From Minwuia thermotolerans (GTDB lineage Bacteria > Pseudomonadota > Alphaproteobacteria > Minwuiales > Minwuiaceae): DNA of 64,000 nucleotides. The notes under the pieces were generated by a model, which was not told the DNA's origin, searched no databases, and saw only the letters and a list, made by a program, of their open reading frames with translations. The stretch spans positions 1 through 64,000 of the forward strand of contig BQJF01000008.1 of assembly GCA_021604565.1 (NCBI GenBank), read 5' to 3'. The position numbers and the translations under genes are program-made. Of this stretch, positions 56,741-64,000 are shown piece by piece (the stretch's first letter is position 1; each line of letters starts with the position of its first letter).

Positions 56741-58534
56741 ATGCACGCCTTTCGATCCCATACCTGTGGTGCCCTGCGCCGCGCCGACGTGAACACATCC
56801 GTCCGCCTTTCGGGCTGGATTCACCGCAAGCGTGACCATGGCAATCTGCTGTTCGTCGATCTGCGCGACCATTACGGCCTGACGCAATGTGTGGTCGAAG
56901 CGGATGAGGCGGGCTTTGCCGAGGTTGACCAGGCGCGCGCGGAGAGCGTGATCACGGTGACGGGCCGGGTCGTGCCGCGTGATGCGGAGGCCGTGAACCC
57001 GGACCTGCCGACCGGCGAGGTCGAGGTCCGGATCGAGAGCGTCGAAGTGCAGAGCAGCACCGGCGACCTGCCGATGCCGGTGTTCGGCGACCAGGAATAT
57101 CCGGAAGACATCCGCCTGAAGTACCGCTTCCTCGATCTGCGCAGGGAGCGTATGCACCGCAACATCACCATGCGCTCGAAGATCATCTCGGCCATTCGTC
57201 GGCGGATGAACGACGAAGGCTTCATGGAGTTCCAGACCCCGATCCTGACGGCCTCCAGCCCCGAAGGCGCGCGTGACTTCCTGGTGCCCAGCCGTGTGCA
57301 TCCGGGCCAGTTCTACGCCCTGCCGCAGGCACCGCAGCAGTTCAAGCAGTTGCTGATGATCTCCGGCTTCGATCGCTATTTCCAGATCGCCCCCTGCTTC
57401 CGCGACGAGGATGCGCGCGCCGACCGCAGCCCGGGCGAGTTCTACCAGCTCGACGTGGAGATGAGCTTCGTCACGCAGGAGGACGTGTTCCAGGCCATCG
57501 AGCCGGTGCTGGCCGGCACGTTCGAGGAATTCTCCGACTGGCCGGTGGTCGACAAGCCGTTCCCCCGGATTCCCTTCCGGGAGGCGATGCTGCGCTATGG
57601 CACCGACAAGCCTGATCTGCGCATCGCCGAAAGCATGGACATTCATGACGTGACGGAAGACTTCCGTGGCGGCGGCTTCGGTATCTTCGCACGCTCCATC
57701 GAGAAGGGCGCGGTCGTCCGGGCCATTCCGGCACCTGGGGCAGGGGGGCGTGCACGCTCCTTCTTCGATGGCATGAACGACTGGGCCCGTCGTGAAGGTG
57801 CGGCAGGTCTTGGCTACATCATCTTCGGCGAGGAAGGCCCCAAGGGACCGATTGCCAACAACCTGGATGCCGCGCGGGTGGAATCCATCCGCGCCGCCTG
57901 TGGTCTGAACGCAGGCGACGCCGTGTTCTTTGCCTGCGACCAGGCCACAGGTGCCGCCAACCTGGCTGGCAAGGCACGGGTCAAGCTGGCTGACCAGCTG
58001 GAACTGATCACCCGCAACCAGTACCGGTTCTGCTGGATCGTCGACTTCCCGCACTTCGAATGGAACGAGGACGAGAAGAAGATCGACTTCTCCCACAATC
58101 CCTTCTCCATGCCCCAGGGCGGGATGGAGGCGCTGGAGAGCATGGATCCGCTGGATATCCTTGCCTACCAGTACGACATCGTCTGCAACGGTATTGAGCT
58201 GTCGTCCGGTGCGATCCGGAACCATCGCCCTGACATCATGCTGAAGGCGTTCGAGGTCGCGGGCTATGCGGCGGAGGAAGTGGAAACCCAGTTTGCAGGC
58301 ATGCTGAACGCGCTGCGCTATGGCGCGCCGCCCCATGGTGGCATTGCGCCGGGTATCGACCGTATCGTCATGCTGATCCTGGATGAGCCGAACCTGCGCG
58401 AGATCGTGGCGTTCCCGATGAACCAGCAGGCGCAGGACCTGCTGATGGGTGCCCCGGCCCCCGCCGACCCGAAGCAGTTGCGCGAACTGCACATCCGCAC
58501 GGTCATGCCGAAGGTGGAGAAGAAGGAAGACTGA
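56741..58534 (+). CDS. aspS: Aspartyl-tRNA synthetase
   Basis: A 597-residue class IIb synthetase. The N-terminal OB fold binds the anticodon ([20 protein letters not shown], about 21-40). Motif 1 is followed by [20 protein letters not shown] (about 165-184), motif 2 is [20 protein letters not shown] (about 219-238) and motif 3 is [14 protein letters not shown] (about 534-547). The bacterial GAD insertion lies at about 320-420. I chose the ATG at 56741 because homology begins there. Many alphaproteobacterial AspRS also charge tRNA-Asn, but discrimination cannot be judged here. Confidence 0.95.
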   Translation: MHAFRSHTCGALRRADVNTSVRLSGWIHRKRDHGNLLFVDLRDHYGLTQCVVEADEAGFAEVDQARAESVITVTGRVVPRDAEAVNPDLPTGEVEVRIESVEVQSSTGDLPMPVFGDQEYPEDIRLKYRFLDLRRERMHRNITMRSKIISAIRRRMNDEGFMEFQTPILTASSPEGARDFLVPSRVHPGQFYALPQAPQQFKQLLMISGFDRYFQIAPCFRDEDARADRSPGEFYQLDVEMSFVTQEDVFQAIEPVLAGTFEEFSDWPVVDKPFPRIPFREAMLRYGTDKPDLRIAESMDIHDVTEDFRGGGFGIFARSIEKGAVVRAIPAPGAGGRARSFFDGMNDWARREGAAGLGYIIFGEEGPKGPIANNLDAARVESIRAACGLNAGDAVFFACDQATGAANLAGKARVKLADQLELITRNQYRFCWIVDFPHFEWNEDEKKIDFSHNPFSMPQGGMEALESMDPLDILAYQYDIVCNGIELSSGAIRNHRPDIMLKAFEVAGYAAEEVETQFAGMLNALRYGAPPHGGIAPGIDRIVMLILDEPNLREIVAFPMNQQAQDLLMGAPAPADPKQLRELHIRTVMPKVEKKED

Positions 58535-58540
58535 AGCCGT

Positions 58541-58852
58541 TCAGAGGTGCCTGCGGAAATCCATGCGCTGATGCAGGATCCGCAGGACTATCGCGTCACC
58601 ATTCTCACGTCGGTTGAAGAATACGATGTGAGAACCTGACCGGATCGAGAGCAGGCCGGGTCTGATTTCATCGACCTTCTGAACGCCTGGATTGTCTCGT
58701 CTGAGGCTTGCAATGACTGTTTCCATTTCACCAAGGTAAGTGTTCCGCTGCTTTCTGCCCCACTGCCGCTGCGAGAACCGCCCGATCTCCTTTATGTCTT
58801 CCCGGGCCCTGACTGAAACAAGGACTTCAGCCAACGGGTTCCTGCTCCGCAT
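58541..58852 (-). CDS. parE: ParE/RelE-family toxin
   Basis: A 103-residue RelE/ParE-fold toxin: VRAREDIKEIGRFSQRQWGR at about 13-32, LRRDNPGVQKVDEIRPGLLS (about 50-69), and IVFFNRRENGDAIVLRILHQ near the C-terminus (about 76-95), the usual ParE beta-hairpin ending. It overlaps the antitoxin gene by 26 bases, a common arrangement. The start is the ATG at 58852; a TTG one codon upstream is possible. ParE toxins usually inhibit DNA gyrase. It converges on aspS. Confidence 0.85.
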   Translation of the reverse strand: MRSRNPLAEVLVSVRAREDIKEIGRFSQRQWGRKQRNTYLGEMETVIASLRRDNPGVQKVDEIRPGLLSIRSGSHIVFFNRRENGDAIVLRILHQRMDFRRHL

Positions 58853-59087
58853 CAAGTTCCCGCAGTATGTCCTTGATGTTCAGTTCGCTGACTTCGCCCC
58901 GTTCGGCTTGTTCCCAGCCGATGTCGATGGCCTCGCGCAGGCGGGCGAGCCTTGCTTCCTCGCTCATTTCCTGCTCGATCTGGCGGCGCAGGGCTTCGCG
59001 CACCACTTCGGAGGCATTGTTGTAGAGTCCGCTTGCCACCTTCTCGCGCACATAGTCGTTCAGCCGGTCGGTCAGTGAAACGTGCAT
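58827..59087 (-). CDS. parD: ParD-family antitoxin
   Basis: An 86-residue antitoxin. The N-terminal ribbon-helix-helix is at about 2-45 (HVSLTDRLNDYVREKVASGL, then YNNASEVVREALRRQ), matching type II ParD antitoxins, and an acidic C-terminal tail that would bind the toxin ends EPVG. I chose the ATG at 59087, which has GAGGAG 6 bases upstream; a longer frame upstream is unconvincing. It is the first gene of the pair and probably represses the operon through a palindrome in its promoter. Confidence 0.86.
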   Translation of the reverse strand: MHVSLTDRLNDYVREKVASGLYNNASEVVREALRRQIEQEMSEEARLARLREAIDIGWEQAERGEVSELNIKDILRELDAEQEPVG

Positions 59088-59112
59088 GGGATGCTCCTCT
59101 GTCTCGACCCCC

Positions 59113-59139
59113 ATTGTACAGGCTTTGACAATCCTTGTC
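59113..59139 (-). promoter_or_regulatory. parDE promoter with candidate ParD operator
   Basis: On the minus strand a -10-like TACAAT lies at 59113-59118, with only a weak -35. The palindrome GACAA-TCC-TTGTC at 59127-59139 sits between the -35 and -10 positions, about 40 bases upstream of the parD ATG, where a ribbon-helix-helix autorepressor would block RNA polymerase. Confidence 0.45.
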
Positions 59140-59209
59140 TGCACGTCGCGCGTGTCGGACCTGCTTTCCGGGCAGGTGCCGCGCGCGATTTTCATGTATG
59201 CTCCAGCGC

Positions 59210-60427
59210 ATGACTGACTTTGCCGCATCGCCACAGAATGCCGGATATTTCTCCCGTGAGCGGGTGGGATTCCTGTTCCTGAACGTGGGTCACTTCTTCG
59301 ACCACATGTTCATGCTGATCTTTGCCACGGTGGCTGTGGCACTGGCCGGACAGGAAGGCATGTCTTACCGCGAACTGCTGGAACTGCTGACACCGGCACT
59401 GGTGATGTTCGGTGTCGGGTCGCTGCCTGCGGGCTGGCTGGCGGACCGCTGGTCGCGCGAAGGCATGATCGCGGTGTTCTTCATCGGCATCGGTGGGTCG
59501 TCCATCGCGACCGGCTTCGCCAACGAGAACTGGCAGATCATGCTTGGCCTCGGGGCCATCGGCACCTTCGCGGCCATCTATCATCCGGTCGGCATTGCCA
59601 TGGTGGTCGAGGGGCAGGAGAAGGTCGGGCGCGCGCTGGGCATCAACGGGGTCTGGGGCAACATGGGTCTGGCCGCCGCGCCGCTGCTGACCGGTTGGCT
59701 GATCGCGATCTCGAGCTGGCGCGCGGCCTTCATCGTGCCCGGTATCGTGGCCATTCTGGTGGGTCTGGCCTACATCGCGTTCTGTCGGCAGGGGAGGGGC
59801 GTCGTTCGCGCGGCCAAGCGGACAGTACCCGATCCCGGTGACCACGATCTGACCCGCGCGGTGCTGATCCGTGTCGCGCTGGCCCTGACCCTGACGATCC
59901 TTTTCGGTGGCCTGATCTTTCATGCCTCCGCTGTCGTTCTGCCGAAACTGTTCTCGGAGCGTCTGGCCGACATCACCAGCGACATTGGTGCGGTGGGGAC
60001 CTATGCCGCCATCGTGCTGGCCATTGCCTCCTTCGCGCAGATCGTTGTCGGGCACCTGCTGGACCGGTTTCCGGCGCGGCGCATCCTGTTCCTGATTGCC
60101 CTGTTCCAGATCCCGGCGCTGGCGCTGGTGGCCTCCATCTCCGGCATTCCCATCGTCCTGGCCTCGGTGCTGATGATGGCGCTGATCTTCGGCGAGATCC
60201 CGATCCATGACACCATTGTCACCCGCTATACCCGCGCCGCCTGGCGGGGTCGCGTGTTTGCGGTGAAGTTCGTGCTGGCCCTTCTGGTCGCTGCCGTGGT
60301 GCCGCGCCTGATCGGCTCCCTGCATGACAATTACGGGCTGGACGTGCTGTTCTACGTGCTCGCCGCCGCCGCCGCCGGTGTCGCGCTCTCGGCGCTGATC
60401 CTGCCCATTGCCCGCAAGGCCGCCTGA
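59210..60427 (+). CDS. Major facilitator superfamily transporter
   Basis: A 405-residue carrier with about twelve membrane segments. Motif A-like sequence is GWLADRWSREGMIAV (about 74-88), and the second half has the equivalent GHLLDRFPARRILF (about 281-294). The N-terminal FLFLNVGHFFDHMFMLIFAT resembles fosmidomycin-resistance-type (Fsr) carriers. The start is uncertain: ATG codons at 59198 and 59210 both lack a good ribosome site. It is divergent from the toxin-antitoxin pair. The substrate is unknown. Confidence 0.84.
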   Translation: MTDFAASPQNAGYFSRERVGFLFLNVGHFFDHMFMLIFATVAVALAGQEGMSYRELLELLTPALVMFGVGSLPAGWLADRWSREGMIAVFFIGIGGSSIATGFANENWQIMLGLGAIGTFAAIYHPVGIAMVVEGQEKVGRALGINGVWGNMGLAAAPLLTGWLIAISSWRAAFIVPGIVAILVGLAYIAFCRQGRGVVRAAKRTVPDPGDHDLTRAVLIRVALALTLTILFGGLIFHASAVVLPKLFSERLADITSDIGAVGTYAAIVLAIASFAQIVVGHLLDRFPARRILFLIALFQIPALALVASISGIPIVLASVLMMALIFGEIPIHDTIVTRYTRAAWRGRVFAVKFVLALLVAAVVPRLIGSLHDNYGLDVLFYVLAAAAAGVALSALILPIARKAA

Positions 60428-60511
60428 CGCCGTTTCTGCCCGGTTCTCGACGCATTGAAACCGCATGAACGCGGCATTGTGACTCTTTCTTTTAAATAAT
60501 TCCAAAGAGCA

Positions 60512-60539
60512 TTGAAGACTCCGCCAGAGGCATTATGTT
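60512..60539 (+). promoter_or_regulatory. Putative promoter of the peroxiredoxin gene
   Basis: TTGAAG (60512-60517) and TATGTT (60534-60539), 16 bases apart, resemble a sigma-70 -35/-10 pair about 57 bases before the peroxiredoxin start. The region just upstream (60483-60505) is an AT-rich island, unusual for this genome. Confidence 0.4.
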
Positions 60540-60595
60540 CATCGCATCGGGGCCGCGATGCCGCCCCTCTCAGATCCGAATGCAGGAGAATTTCG

Positions 60596-61129
60596 ATGCG
60601 CGTACCAAGTGTTACCTTCAAGACCCGTGTCCGTGATGAAGCCGTTGGCGGCCCGAACCCGTTCCGTTGGCAGGACCGCACCAGTGACGAGATCTTCAAT
60701 GGCCGCCGCGTCGTTGTCTTCGCGCTGCCGGGTGCCTTCACGCCGACCTGCAGCTCCACGCACCTGCCGGGTTACGAGGCCAATTTCGAGGCGCTGAAGG
60801 CCGAGGGCGTGGATGAGGTCATCTGCCTGTCCGTGAACGACGCTTTCGTCATGTTCCAGTGGGGCAGGAACCTGGGTGCGAAGAACGTCACCCTGCTGCC
60901 CGACGGCAATGCGGAGTTCACCGACAAGATGGGCATGCTGGTGAACAAGGGCAACCTGGGCTTCGGTGCCCGGTCCTGGCGCTACTCCATGCTGGTCGAG
61001 GACGGTGAGATCGTCGAGCAGTTCGTCGAAGACGGCAAGAGCGACCTCTGCGAGACTGACCCGTTCGAGGTCTCCGACGCCGACACCATGCTGGCCGCCG
61101 TCAAGGCCCGCAACGCCAAGGCCGCCTGA
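60596..61129 (+). CDS. Peroxiredoxin, Prx5 type
   Basis: A 177-residue thiol peroxidase of the AhpC/TSA superfamily, Prx5 branch. The peroxidatic cysteine is in LPGAFTPTCSSTHLPGY (Cys at about residue 50), the conserved arginine is in GFGARSWRYSMLVEDG (about 126-141), and a second cysteine in SDLCETDPFEVSDADTML (about 151) could be the resolving residue. It reduces hydrogen peroxide and organic peroxides. The ATG at 60596 has AGGAG upstream. It stands as a single-gene unit with its own promoter and a strong terminator. Confidence 0.92.
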   Translation: MRVPSVTFKTRVRDEAVGGPNPFRWQDRTSDEIFNGRRVVVFALPGAFTPTCSSTHLPGYEANFEALKAEGVDEVICLSVNDAFVMFQWGRNLGAKNVTLLPDGNAEFTDKMGMLVNKGNLGFGARSWRYSMLVEDGEIVEQFVEDGKSDLCETDPFEVSDADTMLAAVKARNAKAA

Positions 61130-61156
61130 TACAGGGCTGCCATTCTGAACGCCGGG

Positions 61157-61195
61157 AAGGCCCTGCCACGCAAGTGGCGGGGCCTTTTCGTTTCT
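61157..61195 (+). terminator. Rho-independent terminator after the peroxiredoxin gene
   Basis: Arms AAGGCCCTGCCAC (61157-61169) and GTGGCGGGGCCTT (61174-61186) pair over 13 bases with one G-T wobble around a 4-base loop, followed by a T-rich tract TTTCGTTTCTT. It is the clearest intrinsic terminator in the window. Confidence 0.9.
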
Positions 61196-61245
61196 TCCCC
61201 GATGGAATGCGCTATCCTTCCCGACCTGTTGGGGGAGACGGCAAC

Positions 61246-62406
61246 ATGCGTATCACGGGCGTCCGTAGCCATGTCCTGCGTTACGATCTCGATGAGGAAC
61301 TGGGGTATTCGCAGCAGTACTACACGGCGCGTACGGCGCATCTGGTCGAGGTCTCGACCGACGAGGGGCTGACGGGTTGGGGCGAGTGCTTCGGTCCCGG
61401 CGCAATTGCGCTGGCCAACCGCACCATCTTGGAGCAGGTGCTGCAGCCCTTGGTGCTCGGACGCGACCCGCTGGCGCGGGAGGCGATCTGGCAACATTGC
61501 TACAACATGATGCGCGACCACGGGCAGAAGGGGATGCCGATACAGGCGCTCTCCGGTCTTGATATCGCGCTGTGGGACATTGCCGGACAGGCGGCGAACA
61601 TGCCGCTCTACAGCCTGCTGGGTGGCCCGACGCGAACCCGGATTCCGGTCTATGGCTACGGCATGATGCTCCGCCGGGTGCCTGATCTGGCGGATGCGTT
61701 TCGCGAGGAGGCCGCATCCATCCGCGCCGCCGGGTTCGCAGCCACCAAGATGAAGGTCGGGCTCGGCGTCGCCGAGGACATCGCGCTGGCCACTGCGGTG
61801 AGGCAGGGCGTCGGTGACGGCTTCCGCTTCGCTGTCGACGCCAACCATTGCTACACCTTGCCTGATGCGCTGGCGGTCGGTCGCGCGCTGGATGACCTGG
61901 GGGCTTACTGGTTCGAGGAGCCGGTGGCGCCGGAGGACAGGGCGGGCTATGCCGAACTGCGCGCGAAACTGCGGACCACCATTGCCGGGGGTGAGGCCGA
62001 GTTCACCCGCTATGGCTGGCGCGACCTGCTGGCGGCGGGCTGTGTGGGGCTGGCCCAGCCGGAGGTCTGCGCGCTGGGTGGCATAACCGAATTCCAGAAG
62101 GTGCTGGCGCTCTGTCACAGCCAGTTCGTGCCGGTGATCAATCATGTCTGGGGCTCGGCCATCGCGGTCACCGCGAACATGCACCTGCTGGCGGCCATGC
62201 CCGACATGCCGGGCGGGCTGCATCCCTGGGAGCCGATGCTGGAATTCGACACCACGCCGAACCGGTTTCGCGATGACATGCTGTCGGAACCGCTGGACAT
62301 TCAGGGCCAGGTGAAACGCAATGGTGGTCATGTGGACCTGCCACGCGGTCCGGGCCTGGGTGTCCGGCCTGATCCGGCCTTTCTGGACCACTATCGTATC
62401 GCATGA
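61246..62406 (+). CDS. Mandelate racemase/muconate lactonizing enzyme family protein
   Basis: A 386-residue enolase-superfamily enzyme. The N-terminal capping domain is at about 1-125 and the barrel carries the catalytic lysine motif ATKMKVGLG (about 166-174) and the metal ligands in FAVDANHCY (about 195), WFEEPVAPED (about 222) and AGGEAEFTRYG (about 248). It may be a sugar-acid dehydratase or racemase. The ATG at 61246 has GGGGGAG 8 bases upstream. It overlaps or directly precedes a CoA-transferase gene, which suggests one pathway. Confidence 0.88.
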   Translation: MRITGVRSHVLRYDLDEELGYSQQYYTARTAHLVEVSTDEGLTGWGECFGPGAIALANRTILEQVLQPLVLGRDPLAREAIWQHCYNMMRDHGQKGMPIQALSGLDIALWDIAGQAANMPLYSLLGGPTRTRIPVYGYGMMLRRVPDLADAFREEAASIRAAGFAATKMKVGLGVAEDIALATAVRQGVGDGFRFAVDANHCYTLPDALAVGRALDDLGAYWFEEPVAPEDRAGYAELRAKLRTTIAGGEAEFTRYGWRDLLAAGCVGLAQPEVCALGGITEFQKVLALCHSQFVPVINHVWGSAIAVTANMHLLAAMPDMPGGLHPWEPMLEFDTTPNRFRDDMLSEPLDIQGQVKRNGGHVDLPRGPGLGVRPDPAFLDHYRIA

Positions 62407-62432
62407 CGGTTCCTGGGGAGGGACAAGAGCCA

Positions 62433-63650
62433 ATGAAACCCTATGAAGGCATCCGGATCATTGATCCGACGCATGTACTGGCGGGGCCATTCTGCTGCTA
62501 CCAGATGGCATGGTTCGGAGCCGAGGTGATCAAGGTCGAGGCGGTAGAGCCGCGCGACTTCATCCGCTACGCCAGTCCGGACGCGGAGCTGGCGGAGGCG
62601 GGACTGTCGGAGAGCTTCCTGGCGCAGAACGCCAACAAGAAGTCGGTAGTGCTGAACCTGAAGGACCGGCGCGGGCAGGACCTGTTCAAGCAGCTTGCCG
62701 CGACCTCGGACGCGATGGTGGAGAATTTCCAGCCCGGCACCATGGCCGGGCTCGGGCTTGGCTATGACGATATCCGGGCCATCAATCCTAAGCTGGTCTA
62801 TTGCTCCCTCACCGGTTTCGGGCAGACCGGACCGCTGCGGGACGTGCCGGCCTATGACCATCTGGTGCAGGGCATCTCGGCCATGGCGTCGATGCAGAAT
62901 GGCACCACCGATCCGGTGCGGGTCGGCTTTCCGGTCATCGACTATGTGGTCGGGCTGCTCGGCGCGTTCGCCCTGTCGACGGCGCTGTTCCAGGCGCGCG
63001 CCAGCGGGCAGGGACAGTATGTCGATGTCTCCATGCTCGACTCGGCACTGATCATCATGGCGCCGGTGGTGCAGCAATGGCTGACCAGCCAGCGGATTCC
63101 GCAGTCGACCGGACGTCGCGCGTTTTCGGGAAGTCCCTTCTCGGGCATGTTCGAGACGGCGGACGGGATATTGGTCACTGCGGCAAACACGCAGGTCCAG
63201 GCGGCCTCCGTGCTGCGCGTGATCGGTCGGGAAGATCTGATCGACGACCCGGATGTCCTGAACTGGCACGGGCGACCGGAGGTTTCCGACCGTGTGCAGC
63301 CGATCCTGTTCGAGGCCTTCGCGACCCGAACCGCGCTGGAGTGGGAGGCGCTGCTGGCTTCCGCCTCCGTTCCCGCCGGAAAGCTGCGCGATGTCCCGGA
63401 GATCATGGCGCATCCGCATGTGCAGGAACGGGGTCTGCTGCACACGATCCCCGACGTGCCGGGCATCGGGCGCCCCATCGAGGTGATGGGACCGGGTTTC
63501 CGCATGGCCGATCCTGAGTCCATGATCCGGAACCCGAGCCCGCCACCGCGCAAGGGGGCCGACACCCGCCACTACCTGCGCGAAGTCGGCCTGAGCGATG
63601 CCGATATCAATGGTCTGGTGGCCGACGGAGTGACACTGGTCGCCGAGTGA
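62433..63650 (+). CDS. CaiB/BaiF family CoA transferase (class III)
   Basis: A 405-residue class III CoA transferase that moves CoA between carboxylates. It begins PYEGIRIIDPTHVLAGPFCC (about 3-22), the usual family start, and the catalytic aspartate is in YVDVSMLDSALI (about residue 198). An ATG at 62403 overlaps the stop of the preceding gene as ATGA and is possible, but the one at 62433 is preceded by GGGGAGGGA and agrees with family N-termini. Coupled with the enolase-superfamily gene, it may activate the product of that enzyme. Confidence 0.87.
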   Translation: MKPYEGIRIIDPTHVLAGPFCCYQMAWFGAEVIKVEAVEPRDFIRYASPDAELAEAGLSESFLAQNANKKSVVLNLKDRRGQDLFKQLAATSDAMVENFQPGTMAGLGLGYDDIRAINPKLVYCSLTGFGQTGPLRDVPAYDHLVQGISAMASMQNGTTDPVRVGFPVIDYVVGLLGAFALSTALFQARASGQGQYVDVSMLDSALIIMAPVVQQWLTSQRIPQSTGRRAFSGSPFSGMFETADGILVTAANTQVQAASVLRVIGREDLIDDPDVLNWHGRPEVSDRVQPILFEAFATRTALEWEALLASASVPAGKLRDVPEIMAHPHVQERGLLHTIPDVPGIGRPIEVMGPGFRMADPESMIRNPSPPPRKGADTRHYLREVGLSDADINGLVADGVTLVAE

Positions 63651-63726
63651 TCGGTCGCCGGGGATGAGACTTTGTTAACCCTGTTGCTGCACCTTGGTTG
63701 CCGTCTCAAATCCGGGTGGCGGTGGC

Positions 63727-64000
63727 GTGAAACATCAAGCGGCGAAGGTGGTGTCGAAGAACCTGCAGCGGGCGAACGGCCTGATGGCGCGCGGGCGTCC
63801 CGATCAGGCACTGCAGGTCTTCGAACAGGCACGGCGAACAGCGCCGGGTGTCTTCGAAGTCCATTTCGGCCTCGCCCGGGCGCGGCAGGCCCTGGGCGAC
63901 GCGTCAGGTGCCGTTGATGCGTTCGGCACCGCGCTGGACCACGCGCCGGCTGGCGATCCCCGGGCACTGCTGGCGCTGGGACAGCTTGCCCGTGACCTGA
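63727..64000 (+). CDS. TPR-repeat protein, N-terminal part only
   Basis: An open frame from the GTG at 63727 runs off the right edge (91 codons). Translation shows two tetratricopeptide-like units: ANGLMARGRPDQALQVFEQA (about 17-36) and ARARQALGDASGAVDAFGTA (about 53-72), then another start of a repeat (ALLALGQLARDL). In alphaproteobacteria such N-terminal repeats often precede a sulfotransferase domain, which would lie outside the window. Codon third positions are GC-rich as in its neighbours. The exact start is uncertain because no good ribosome site is visible. Confidence 0.65.
   Translation, partial: MKHQAAKVVSKNLQRANGLMARGRPDQALQVFEQARRTAPGVFEVHFGLARARQALGDASGAVDAFGTALDHAPAGDPRALLALGQLARDL

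Noticed and set aside
56600-58492. A 630-codon open frame antisense to aspS.
   Set aside because: It is a codon-bias shadow of the aspartyl-tRNA synthetase gene, with no ribosome site and no recognisable domain.

Overview
The window is high-GC DNA from an alphaproteobacterium. The evidence is an NDUFA12-type accessory subunit of complex I at 7681-8028 next to mlaD and a DUF2155 gene (a typical alphaproteobacterial neighbourhood), a glpSTPQV glycerol ABC importer of the Rhizobium kind, and a complete ectABC-ask ectoine cluster with a MarR-type regulator. Ectoine synthesis points to a salt-exposed, probably marine or halotolerant aerobe; katG/oxyR and aerobic GlpD fit aerobic life. I see no rRNA, tRNA, CRISPR array, insertion sequence or prophage. 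Genes are dense; no gene-free stretch exceeds 300 bases. The largest gaps are 23386-23619 (a decayed gene copy) and 33303-33532 (ect control region).

Left part (1-9729): glycerol uptake and oxidation. The minus-strand operon glpV-glpS-glpT-glpP-glpQ is divergent from glpR-glpD. Then come ndufA12, mlaD, a SAM methyltransferase and a DUF2155 protein on the plus strand.

9736-15000: an acyl-CoA dehydrogenase, a phytanoyl-CoA-dioxygenase-like enzyme, an alpha/beta hydrolase with a small unknown protein, a PLP trans-sulfuration enzyme and a glutathione transferase.

15047-29556: a catabolic block. A minus-strand run carries a branched-chain-type ABC importer (binding protein, LivG, LivF, LivH, LivM), a cyclase-family hydrolase and an acyl-CoA ligase, with a divergent PAS-LuxR regulator. 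A truncated copy of the cyclase gene lies at 23395-23562. Beyond it are an isoquinoline-oxidoreductase-like molybdenum hydroxylase (iorB-iorA), its divergent TetR regulator, a DUF1653 protein and a coupled acyl-CoA dehydrogenase pair.

29595-41025: stress genes. ectA-ectB-ectC-ask with its MarR regulator, oxyR/katG, a TetR-controlled NmrA-like reductase/DUF1772 operon with two tandem palindromic operators, and an ABC exporter.

41150-50300: an ABC-F ATPase coupled to a membrane SpoIIE-type phosphatase, a small secreted unknown, an MFS carrier, an SDR, and then the most unusual locus: four tightly coupled genes (47190-50300) for exported proteins, three of them lipoproteins, which share a paired-cysteine core and look like diverged paralogues of no family I recognise.

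50370-64000: sixA, ppk-ppx, a TauE/SafE permease with rnd, aspS, a parDE toxin-antitoxin pair with a candidate operator, an MFS carrier, a Prx5-like peroxiredoxin with a strong terminator, an enolase-superfamily enzyme coupled to a CaiB/BaiF CoA transferase, and the start of a TPR protein. Start codons were adjusted by Shine-Dalgarno sites, signal peptides and domain starts.
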